Source: Lewinellaceae bacterium (GTDB lineage Bacteria > Bacteroidota > Bacteroidia > Chitinophagales > Saprospiraceae). From it: 64,000 nt of DNA. The translations under genes and the position numbers were made by a program. The notes beneath the pieces were generated by a model. That model did not search any database, was not told where the DNA came from, and saw only the letters and a list, made by a program, of their open reading frames with translations. The stretch spans positions 712,390 to 776,389 of the forward strand of contig JACJYA010000002.1 in the NCBI GenBank assembly GCA_020636315.1. The letters are read 5' to 3'. This document shows positions 24,599-32,265 of this stretch, piece by piece (position 1 is the stretch's first letter; each line of letters starts with the position of its first letter).

Positions 24599-25468
24599 AT
24601 GTGCAGCACCTGTGGATGCAACCAACCGTCTGACGCCGTCACCATCACCCTGATCGGGGAAGAGGAGCACGGCCATGAACATACCCACGAACACAGCCAT
24701 GGCCATCATCACCATCACGAGCATGAACATGGCCATCATCACCATACGCATGCCCACAGCCACGATGGGCACCACCACCACAGCCACCATGAGCACGAGC
24801 ACGGGCACACCCACGGCAAGACCGTCATCGAGCTGGAACAGGACATTCTGCAGCAGAACAACCTGCTGGCCGAGCGCAACCGCGGCTTCCTGGAAGCCAA
24901 AGATATTCTCGCCCTCAACCTGGTCAGCTCGCCCGGCTCGGGCAAAACCAGCCTTCTGGAGCGTACCCTGCAGGACCTCGGCGGGGAATTTCGCTGTTAT
25001 GTAATCGAAGGCGACCAACAGACCAGTAATGACGCCAACCGCATTGCAGCCACCGGTGCGCCGGTAGTGCAGATCAATACCGGCAAAGGGTGCCACCTGG
25101 ACTCCGACATGGTCAACAACGCCCTGAAGAAGCTGAAACCGGAGAACGGGGGGCTGCTCTTTATCGAGAACGTCGGAAACCTGGTGTGCCCCTCCCTGTT
25201 CGACCTGGGCGAGGGAGCCCGCGTGGTCATCATCTCCGTCACCGAAGGCGATGACAAGCCCATAAAGTACCCCGATATGTTCTACTCCTCCGACCTGTGT
25301 ATCATTAATAAGGTTGATCTGCTGCCCTATGTGCAGTTCGATGTGGAACAAGCCAGGGAGTACGCCCGGCGTGTCAACCACCACCTGGAATTCATTGAAC
25401 TGTCCGCCACAAGTGGGGAGGGAATGGAGCAGTGGTATGAGTGGTTGAGACAGAAAGCCTCCCCCTAA
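24599..25468 (+). CDS. hypB: Hydrogenase nickel-incorporation GTPase HypB
   Basis: 289 residues from the ATG at 24599 (MCSTCGC); an earlier in-frame ATG at 24542 lacks family support because CxxCGC belongs at the N-terminus. Residues 2-7 are the high-affinity nickel site. About 23-72 is a dense His/Glu/Gly stretch (roughly 30 histidines), a nickel-storage domain like that of rhizobial HypB. The G domain follows with the P loop SSPGSGKTSLL (110-120), EGDQQTSNDANRI, ENVGNLVCP and NKVDLLPY (G4). The GTPase cycle drives nickel transfer from HypA. The long His tract suggests the organism buffers nickel when it is scarce (inference). Confidence 0.95.
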   Translation: MCSTCGCNQPSDAVTITLIGEEEHGHEHTHEHSHGHHHHHEHEHGHHHHTHAHSHDGHHHHSHHEHEHGHTHGKTVIELEQDILQQNNLLAERNRGFLEAKDILALNLVSSPGSGKTSLLERTLQDLGGEFRCYVIEGDQQTSNDANRIAATGAPVVQINTGKGCHLDSDMVNNALKKLKPENGGLLFIENVGNLVCPSLFDLGEGARVVIISVTEGDDKPIKYPDMFYSSDLCIINKVDLLPYVQFDVEQAREYARRVNHHLEFIELSATSGEGMEQWYEWLRQKASP

Positions 25469-25560
25469 CCCCCTCCGAGGGAGGGGGAACTGGCAGACTA
25501 TGTGCACCCCATTTGGAGCAAACTCCCTTCCCTCGGGGAGGGTTGGGGAGGGGCTATTAC
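25466..25560. repeat. CCCTCC-type inverted repeat between hypB and hypC
   Basis: CCCCTAACCCCCTCCGAGG just after hypB is repeated in inverted form as CCTCGGGGAGGGTTGGGGAG near 25540. The arms match at about four of five positions. This kind of G/C-rich hairpin is widespread between Bacteroidota genes; its role is unknown. Confidence 0.55.
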
Positions 25561-25581
25561 AGAATTATAAATCACAAAACC

Positions 25582-25833
25582 ATGTGCCTCGCCATACCCG
25601 GAAAAATAACCGACATACCTGCTGGACAAGACGCCCTCTTCCGCGTCGCCAAAGTCTCCTTCGGCGGAATCACAAAAGACGTTGACCTTTCTCTGTCGCC
25701 GGAAGCGCAGGTCGGGGATTACGTGCTCGTCCATGTGGGCGTAGCCATCAGTATAGTGGACGAAGAGGAAGCTAAGACAACCTTCGAGTATCTGAAGCAG
25801 ATCGGGGAGTTGGAGGAGTTGGGGGATCCGTAG
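25582..25833 (+). CDS. hypC: Hydrogenase assembly chaperone HypC
   Basis: 83 residues from the ATG at 25582, giving the canonical MCLAIPGKI start with the essential Cys2. The frame opens 141 bp earlier but that part crosses hypB and a repeat. VSFGGITKDVDLSLSPEAQVGDYVLVHVGVAISIVDEEEA is the standard OB-fold body. HypC works with HypD to bring the Fe(CN)2CO unit to the large subunit. hypD, hypE and hypF, normally neighbours, do not follow: the next gene is an unrelated lipoprotein on the other strand. Confidence 0.95.
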   Translation: MCLAIPGKITDIPAGQDALFRVAKVSFGGITKDVDLSLSPEAQVGDYVLVHVGVAISIVDEEEAKTTFEYLKQIGELEELGDP

Positions 25834-25839
25834 GCTGCC

Positions 25840-26469
25840 TCAATTTATCCAATTCATCTTCCGGAATATTTCCGTCCACCTCCCCTCCCGTTTTTCGAAG
25901 AGGCAGGTATAGCCGTACCCGGCGTCCGGTGAAAGGTATTCCTCTACCCTGGCCAATACTTTCCTGCCATCTGCGGATAATAAGGGTACGGAGAAGCGCC
26001 GGTGCGGAGGAAAGCTCAACTGCCCTTCTTTATTTTTCGGATGCAATTCCGCCTTTGAAATCACTTCCACATTCAACCCGTCGCCTGCCTCCCACTCCAC
26101 GGGCCTGTGGGTGTTCAGCAACTGGTGTTTAAAACTTTCAGCCTCTTTATCAGAGAGGAACTCCTGCTCCACCATTTCCCGGAAAAAGGCGTCGCTATAG
26201 AGAACAGTATCTGCCGGCGGCGGAGGCGGCTCCAGGATTGGTTGTTGCCCCTCCCCCATTTCCCTTTTGAATTTGTCGATATCAAAACCTTTTTGCTCGA
26301 ACCACTCCTGGGATGACATGAGGGGTAGCAATTCTTTCATTACCGGCAATTCAGCGAAGTGGGTGTTGGCAATCTCCGCCAGAGCGGCTTTGGGCGGAGA
26401 GGCAACAGGTTGACAAGAGGCCAGAACGACGAGTATGAATAAGAAGCAATATTGCAAATTTAAAACCAT
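25840..26469 (-). CDS. Uncharacterised lipoprotein
   Basis: 209 residues if the ATG at 26469 is used; this start gives MVLNLQYCFLFILVVLASCQPV, a clean lipoprotein signal. A longer frame from 26532 would put a second hydrophobic stretch before it. The mature protein has a proline run (LEPPPPPADT), and the C-terminal half (FSVPLLSADGRKVLARVEEYLS, YGYTCLFEKREGRW) reads like a small beta-rich domain. I recognise no family. It converges on hypC with 6 bp between the stops, so it is not part of the hydrogenase unit. Confidence 0.65.
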   Translation of the reverse strand: MVLNLQYCFLFILVVLASCQPVASPPKAALAEIANTHFAELPVMKELLPLMSSQEWFEQKGFDIDKFKREMGEGQQPILEPPPPPADTVLYSDAFFREMVEQEFLSDKEAESFKHQLLNTHRPVEWEAGDGLNVEVISKAELHPKNKEGQLSFPPHRRFSVPLLSADGRKVLARVEEYLSPDAGYGYTCLFEKREGRWTEIFRKMNWIN

Positions 26470-26556
26470 AATGAGGATAAACGGCAAAAATGCAGTGATA
26501 ACCTTTTTCAGAAAAACGGTAAGCGCTTTCAATAGACGGGAAGGCCTCCATCAAAA

Positions 26557-26622
26557 ACCTAACCCGCTGGTTTCCAAGGAACCAGGAACTCAGAAACCAG
26601 GAACTATGAACAGTCCCTGATA
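26557..26622 (+). repeat. Dispersed intergenic repeat A, copy 2
   Basis: CTAACCCGCTGGTTTCCAAG through GAACTATGAACAGTCCCTG aligns with the reverse complement of copy 1 (19026-19120) with few differences. This copy lacks the AATTAAGTGTG end. Confidence 0.6.
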
Positions 26623-26678
26623 GGCTGATACGCCACTCTCTTCTCCCCTTACACATTTACACTTTCACACTTTTATCC

Positions 26679-29225
26679 CTACTCCCCATACACTTTCCCA
26701 TCCACCATCAACCGGCTGTTCTGCCCCAGGGCATACGGAGTCTGCGCACCCTCGATATTCACTTTACTGAGAGAAGCATAAGCCTCCTTATATCCGGTTT
26801 GTTCCTGCTCCAGGCGAATGCCGGTGCGGCTTTTCATGAGCCGGGCATCGGCCAGCATGAGCCGGGAGGCGCCCTTTCCGGCGACACCTACTTCGGCGTT
26901 GCGAATATCGACCCAGCGGGCCTCGAGCTCGGTATCTTCTCCGGCGCGAATGCCTTCGCCACCGATACGGCCCAAAAAGATATTCGTTAGTTCTACCTCC
27001 GCTCCTGCAAGGGTGATGCCATTCTTTTCCACATTTATAAAATCGGTATGGCTGGCTTCGCCGCTGCAGAAATAGCCCGCAAAAGCATTGCCCTTAACAT
27101 CCATGAACTTGCTGTTTTCTATGGAAAAATCCGCCCGGACGATGCTCAGGAATTCCTCGCCGCGCTGGTTACCTGAAAAAGTGCAGCCGTAGATGGTCAC
27201 AGCCGATTCGTAGAAGGTAACGGCCCCTCCCCACGGACGGCCTCCTTCTTCGGGGCTTGACAGCCCTTCAAAACGAGTGTAGGACAGGCTGGAACGCCCA
27301 CCGGCCCCAATAACGGAAAAGCCCGTGCCCGCACCGTCAGGAGAGCGGAAAATTACCGGCGCTTCTTCTCTGCCCAGGCTAATAACCGGCGAGTAACTGA
27401 TGATGCGCCCACCGGCCTCCAGGTTGATGTTGGCGCCGGCCTCCAGCCGAAGGAGCTTGCCTTTGGGAATGACCAGGGTTTCCCTCAGCGTCCAGGAACC
27501 GGGAAGGACGGAGAGGGTTTGTCCGCCGTCCAATTCCCGGATGAAGGAGAAAGAGGAATAGTTTGCGGTTCTTTCCATCAGCTTTTCGGCAGGAGATAAA
27601 GCATAAGCATTCTCAGCCGGAAGTACGGGAATGGACTTTTCTCCGGGTTCCAGGCCCAGGAAGTTGTAATGGGCCTTTAATTCGGACAGCAGGCCATCGT
27701 TCCAATCAAAACCATCGGGTATGCTAAACTGATAAAGGTTGAGCTGATCGGCGCCCTCTCTTGCCCGCGAGTCGATGACAATGGGTTTTTCGGGATAGAA
27801 ACGAGCATCGCCGGCGCTGAGCCAGGATACCTCAACGGGCAGGTCCTGCTGGTTTTGCAGGTGAATGCTCAGCTGGCTTCCTTCCTGTTTCCGGAAATGG
27901 GCGAGGAGTTCCTTTTCTTTTGGAAAAAGCACAGCGTGCATGTATTCCTGGTTGGCGTACAGTACATCGCCCGGGAAATTGTAAAAGGGAAGGGTGCGGT
28001 AAACCTTATGCAGGATGGCTTTCATCTCTTCATCGTACTTGCTGAAGAAATTGTCCAGAAATTCCTTACGGGCCACGGTTCGGGCCTCGCGGATGTAGTG
28101 GCGTTTGAATACTTCATTGTTGTAGATCAGCCCGATGATGGACTCCTGCTCAAGCCAATAGTGGCGCGTGTATTTATCGGGTTTTTCCATAAACATTTTC
28201 ATACTGCCGGGCTCGCGCTTGCTCAGGTCTTCGAATTCGCGGGCGATGGGTTCGGCCAGGCCGGTAATGGGATTGAAATAGAAACGCAGGTTGATCTTGT
28301 TCAGCGGGTGTTTGTTGTTCATCAGGTCGGAAATGACAAACAGCTTGGCCATTTTTTCCATATCGAAGAAATTCTCGGCGGGCAGGTCGCCGGCCGTCAC
28401 ATCCTGCCACATTCTTTTGATCAGCAGCAATTGGGCGCGGGTGCCGTCAGAGGCCATCAATTTGCTTTCCCGGTAGGGGTCCACCTGTTTTTCGAGTTTA
28501 AAAATGATGCCTTCGCGCATCCGGTTGTTCTCGATCATGTATTTGTCGAAGCGCTCTTCCATATAGAAAACCCCTCCGGACTTTCCGTTGATGGATACAT
28601 CGACAAAGTTGACCCGCATTCCGATAATGCCCAGTTCATCCATCAGGCGGAAGGCGAGCCAGTCGGTCATATAGCCCCGGGCGGTCGGCACCAGCATGGC
28701 GAAGCGCTTCATGCCTTCTATCGTATCGTCCCCTTTAACTTTAACCTCAAAGGACCACTTGTTGGGGTTGCCCACGTGAGTACGGGACACCATGCCCGTC
28801 AGGGCGATCTTCACATTGTGAACCTTGCCGTTGTAAGTCAGTTTTGCCGGAAACTCTTCCTCTTTAAATGCCGGGTTGATGTACTTCTCCTGCATCGCCT
28901 GTTCCCGTAAGTACTGTATGCGCAACAGGTGCTTGAATTTGATGTCGATCTTCACCTCGTCAAGCTCCGCCATCCGGCCCTGGGTATAGTTGCGGATAAA
29001 GGAAAAGTCGAGCCGGGAAAGGTCCTTAACGACAGGTACGAAATGCTGGGTCTGCCCCGACTGATACAGATAAAGCCCGTAGTTGAATACGCCGAAGAAA
29101 GACATGGCCAGAACACCAATACCCAGCAGGGCGATCATCCAGAGCGGCATGCGTTTGCGCTGCCGGACTACCTGCCGTAAACTTTCCGCCAGACGGGAGT
29201 TATTTCTTAAGCCTTTGACTCTCAT
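26679..29225 (-). CDS. Membrane-anchored CotH-like / parallel beta-helix protein (tandem copy B)
   Basis: 848 residues. A basic cytosolic tail and one membrane helix (about 29-54, WMIALLGIGVLAMSFFGVFNYGLYL) anchor a large periplasmic or surface part. Residues about 95-430 look like a CotH-type kinase fold (KWSFEVKVKGDDTIEGMKRF, GYMTDWLAFRLMDELG, GGVFYMEERFDKYMIENN, FVISDLMNNKHPLNKINLRFYF). From about 570 on, short repeated turns (YTRFEGLSS, GCTFSGNQRGEEF, NSKFMDVKGNAF, HTDFINVEKNGI) form a right-handed parallel beta-helix. It is paralogous along its whole length to the gene directly upstream. CotH proteins phosphorylate coat proteins in spores, but the activity here is unproven. Confidence 0.65.
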   Translation of the reverse strand: MRVKGLRNNSRLAESLRQVVRQRKRMPLWMIALLGIGVLAMSFFGVFNYGLYLYQSGQTQHFVPVVKDLSRLDFSFIRNYTQGRMAELDEVKIDIKFKHLLRIQYLREQAMQEKYINPAFKEEEFPAKLTYNGKVHNVKIALTGMVSRTHVGNPNKWSFEVKVKGDDTIEGMKRFAMLVPTARGYMTDWLAFRLMDELGIIGMRVNFVDVSINGKSGGVFYMEERFDKYMIENNRMREGIIFKLEKQVDPYRESKLMASDGTRAQLLLIKRMWQDVTAGDLPAENFFDMEKMAKLFVISDLMNNKHPLNKINLRFYFNPITGLAEPIAREFEDLSKREPGSMKMFMEKPDKYTRHYWLEQESIIGLIYNNEVFKRHYIREARTVARKEFLDNFFSKYDEEMKAILHKVYRTLPFYNFPGDVLYANQEYMHAVLFPKEKELLAHFRKQEGSQLSIHLQNQQDLPVEVSWLSAGDARFYPEKPIVIDSRAREGADQLNLYQFSIPDGFDWNDGLLSELKAHYNFLGLEPGEKSIPVLPAENAYALSPAEKLMERTANYSSFSFIRELDGGQTLSVLPGSWTLRETLVIPKGKLLRLEAGANINLEAGGRIISYSPVISLGREEAPVIFRSPDGAGTGFSVIGAGGRSSLSYTRFEGLSSPEEGGRPWGGAVTFYESAVTIYGCTFSGNQRGEEFLSIVRADFSIENSKFMDVKGNAFAGYFCSGEASHTDFINVEKNGITLAGAEVELTNIFLGRIGGEGIRAGEDTELEARWVDIRNAEVGVAGKGASRLMLADARLMKSRTGIRLEQEQTGYKEAYASLSKVNIEGAQTPYALGQNSRLMVDGKVYGE

Positions 29226-29269
29226 TTTCAGTTTTTTTTAAGGTTTTCGGAATGGCGCTGTGGTTTTCA

Positions 29270-31882
29270 TTATCGCACACTGGCCTTTCCGTATTCGGCC
29301 CCGTACAGGATCTTTTTCACGTCCTCATGATTGGGAGGGAAAGGTTCACCGTCCAGCATAAAACTGGAATTGTACTCGATCAGATAGGGCAGTTCCGCGC
29401 CCACGATCTCAACATTTTCGGCTTTAGCATAAGCCGGGCCGTATTCTGATTTTTTCATAAAGAGGGTGATCCCGATCCGGCTGTTGGTGACCTTCGAATC
29501 GGAGATATACAGGCGGGAACGGTCTTTGCTCGTAAAAGCGATCTCCGAACCGGAGACCTCCACCCACCGGGCAGACATATCGCTGCCTTCTCCGGCACTG
29601 AGGCCTTTATCCGCCACTTCATCCATCGATACATGGCTGACCTCGATCTTGGTTCCCGATACATCTATGCCATCGTTGCCGACATTGACAAAGGTGGAAT
29701 TGGTAACGGTGCCCTTACAGAAATCGCAATCAAAGGCATCGGCATTGATGTCCTTGAACACAGCCTTATCTATAGTAAAGTCAGCGCGAACGATGTTCAG
29801 AAAATCGTCGCCCACATGGTTATTAGAAAAAGTAACGGAATTGATATCAACCGGCGATTCATAGAACACCACTGCTCCTGACACTCCCCAGCCGTTTTCG
29901 CGGGGGCAGGAAATATCTTCGAAAGTAGTATGCTGTACTGCTGATCGCTCACCGGCTCTCATAATGATTAACCCTTCAGCGGTTTTGTCGGAAGAGCTCA
30001 CCATAATGGGATCCTTTTCGGCCCCCATGAAGAACACCGGAGAATAACAGATGATCTTGGCGTGGTTGACGATATCAATCCGGGCGCCGGCTTCCACCTC
30101 AAAGCGCCGGCCAACCGGGATGACCAGGTCTCTGTCCAGGGTCCATTCTCCTTTCGGGATACTGATTACATTGGTTTCCGGCACTTCTTCGACAAAGGGG
30201 AAAGAAGTGTGGTTCGCATCCCTTACAATGGGGTTGCCGTTGTGGGCGCGGCGGCCTTCATAGTTCCAGGGGCTAACCAGCGCGGTACGCCTTCCCGATG
30301 TCAGCCCCGGCAAATTGAAATACACCTTCAGCTCCGGCAGCAGGCTATCCGACCAGGCTACCCCCGGAGGGAACTGAAAGCGGTAAGCCTTCGGTTGCGC
30401 CCCGGCCTTTTCTGCCCTGCCCTCCAGCAGGATGGGCGCTTCGGGATAGAAGATCAAGGTATCTCTCCAGCCCAGGTAAGCGACCTCGAGAGGGGCCTGC
30501 TGCTGGTTGAGGAGGCTGACATCGAGCGCGCCTTCCTCCGCGCCATTGAAATAGGCCGTTATTTCCCCTTCATCGGGGAAAAGGACGAAGCGCAGATAAC
30601 GCTGAACGCCGTACAGGGATGCCGTCGGCAGGTCATAACCCGGCCAGTTTTTATACACTTTCTTGAGCAGAACGTTTACTTTCTCTCCATTCCGCATCAG
30701 CAGCCCGTCTATGAACTCCTCCTTGGTGGCCACTTCTGCTTCCCGCAGGTAGGCCCGTATAAATTCAGGATCCTCAAGGATCTGGTGCATGATCGGGTCA
30801 TGGGCCAGGGCGAAGTGCCATTTGTTATCCGGTTCAGGTTTCTCCAGGATGGAGGAGAAGGCCTTGTTGTCACTGTTGTTCAGCCCGGTAAATTCGCGGG
30901 CTATCGGCTCAACCTTCCCGGTTGCCGGGTTGAAATAAAAGCTGAGGTTTTCCCGGAGAAGGGGATGCTTGTGGTTCATCAGGTCGGCAATGGCAAACAG
31001 TTTGCCCATCTTTTCCATATCGAAGAATTGAGCCGTCTCCAGCTTCCCGGCTTTGAGGTCAGTCCACATTCGCTTCAGCACCAGCAGGTTGCCTTTGGCA
31101 TCTGCGTCATCCATTAAGCGGTTCTCTCTGTAAACCACCATGTCCTCCTCAATTTTGAAGAGTATGCCTTCCCCGAAACGGCGGCTCTCCCTCAGGTCAT
31201 TATCAAACCGCTCCTGGAGATAGAACAGCCCCACGGGTTTTCCATTAATAGTGAGGCTTACAAATTTGCTTTTCATGTTTTTGACGCCTCTTTCCTTCAG
31301 GATCTCATTGCCGAGCCAATCGGTCATATATCCGCCGGTGAGCGGAGGCAGCAGGGTGAAGCGCTTCATGTCATCCACCGTAAAGTTTTTCCGGGCCTCT
31401 ACCCGGAGCGGCCAACGGGCAGGATCTTCGAAATGCATGGCCATGGCATCTGCCAGGGCTATTCTTATATCATAGGTATGCCCCTGATGGGTCATTTTTG
31501 CCGGCACTTCTTCCCGCAGTATGTCCTCGCTGATATAGCCTTCCTGCACCACCCGGTCTCTGAGCGCCTGCAGTTGGTCCAGATGTTTGGAACGGATATC
31601 CAGTTCGACCTCCTCAAATTCAGGTTGCCTTCCTTTGGTGTAACCGGCCAGAAAGGAGAAGTCCAGGTCAGATATCTGAAGCATAACCGGTTTGGAATAG
31701 GCATATTGGCCCGATTTCCCCACATACGCACCATAAGCCGCCACCCCTACGAACAGGATGGCCAGAGCACCAATACCGGCCAGGCTGAAAACCGCCCGAA
31801 TGAGCAATTTCCTGTTGTTTAAAAACCTGCGAAATGATGAAGAAGAAGCGTCGCTTTCTTTTCGCCCTATTTTCATGATCAA
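29270..31882 (-). CDS. Membrane-anchored CotH-like / parallel beta-helix protein (tandem copy A)
   Basis: 870 residues with the same plan as the next gene: a short cytosolic tail, one helix (about 29-52, AVFSLAGIGALAILFVGVAAYGAY), a CotH-like region (RWPLRVEARKNFTVDDMKRF, GYMTDWLGNEILKERG, VGLFYLQERFDNDLRESR, FAIADLMNHKHPLLRENLSFYF) and a C-terminal beta-helix (HTTFEDISC, SVTFSNNHVGDDF, KAVFKDINADAF, NSTFVNVGNDGIDV). The two proteins share order and many motifs but have diverged, pointing to an old tandem duplication. The genes are 44 bp apart and likely co-transcribed. The first few residues (MIMK) allow a start two codons downstream. Substrate and partner are unknown. Confidence 0.65.
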   Translation of the reverse strand: MIMKIGRKESDASSSSFRRFLNNRKLLIRAVFSLAGIGALAILFVGVAAYGAYVGKSGQYAYSKPVMLQISDLDFSFLAGYTKGRQPEFEEVELDIRSKHLDQLQALRDRVVQEGYISEDILREEVPAKMTHQGHTYDIRIALADAMAMHFEDPARWPLRVEARKNFTVDDMKRFTLLPPLTGGYMTDWLGNEILKERGVKNMKSKFVSLTINGKPVGLFYLQERFDNDLRESRRFGEGILFKIEEDMVVYRENRLMDDADAKGNLLVLKRMWTDLKAGKLETAQFFDMEKMGKLFAIADLMNHKHPLLRENLSFYFNPATGKVEPIAREFTGLNNSDNKAFSSILEKPEPDNKWHFALAHDPIMHQILEDPEFIRAYLREAEVATKEEFIDGLLMRNGEKVNVLLKKVYKNWPGYDLPTASLYGVQRYLRFVLFPDEGEITAYFNGAEEGALDVSLLNQQQAPLEVAYLGWRDTLIFYPEAPILLEGRAEKAGAQPKAYRFQFPPGVAWSDSLLPELKVYFNLPGLTSGRRTALVSPWNYEGRRAHNGNPIVRDANHTSFPFVEEVPETNVISIPKGEWTLDRDLVIPVGRRFEVEAGARIDIVNHAKIICYSPVFFMGAEKDPIMVSSSDKTAEGLIIMRAGERSAVQHTTFEDISCPRENGWGVSGAVVFYESPVDINSVTFSNNHVGDDFLNIVRADFTIDKAVFKDINADAFDCDFCKGTVTNSTFVNVGNDGIDVSGTKIEVSHVSMDEVADKGLSAGEGSDMSARWVEVSGSEIAFTSKDRSRLYISDSKVTNSRIGITLFMKKSEYGPAYAKAENVEIVGAELPYLIEYNSSFMLDGEPFPPNHEDVKKILYGAEYGKASVR

Positions 31883-32265
31883 ATAATTTTCTAACTATCA
31901 ACGGAAAGCATCCGTTCCGGGAAAGGGGGGGATAGGGAGGCGAACGGGCCTCCGTTTTCTATTTATTTCAGGCAATGCGGCCGACGAATATTCATGCCTT
32001 CAACCTGCCTTGCTGTCACAGCAGGCCGAATGCCTCTGAATACCAGAAAAGCCGCTGCCGCAGTCAGGCCGGAGCGTCCGTCTCTGAAAAATGTCTGTCA
32101 GGATATTCTGCAATCTTCCTTTCTGGTACGGCAGGAAGGCGTAATGGTTACATTTGGAAAGAGAAAAAAGTATATCAGGGGAGAAAGCAGGGAGCAGGGA
32201 GCAGTATATCAGAAAGCGGCATGTCAGGAAACTGATATCCTCATACACTGCCCTCTGCTCTCTCC
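31883..32265. other. Intergenic stretch between CotH-like copy A and permease copy 2
   Basis: No supported gene. An imperfect hairpin of GGAGAAAGCAGGGAGCAG (about 32180) with the opposing CTCTGCTCTCTCC arm at about 32252-32265, with an inner TATATCAG/CTGATAT arm, lies just after the permease stop on its strand and may terminate it. Confidence 0.4.

Noticed and set aside
27855..28910. 351-codon plus-strand open frame
   Set aside because: It is antisense to CotH-like copy B and shows no domain; the same pattern occurs opposite copy A.
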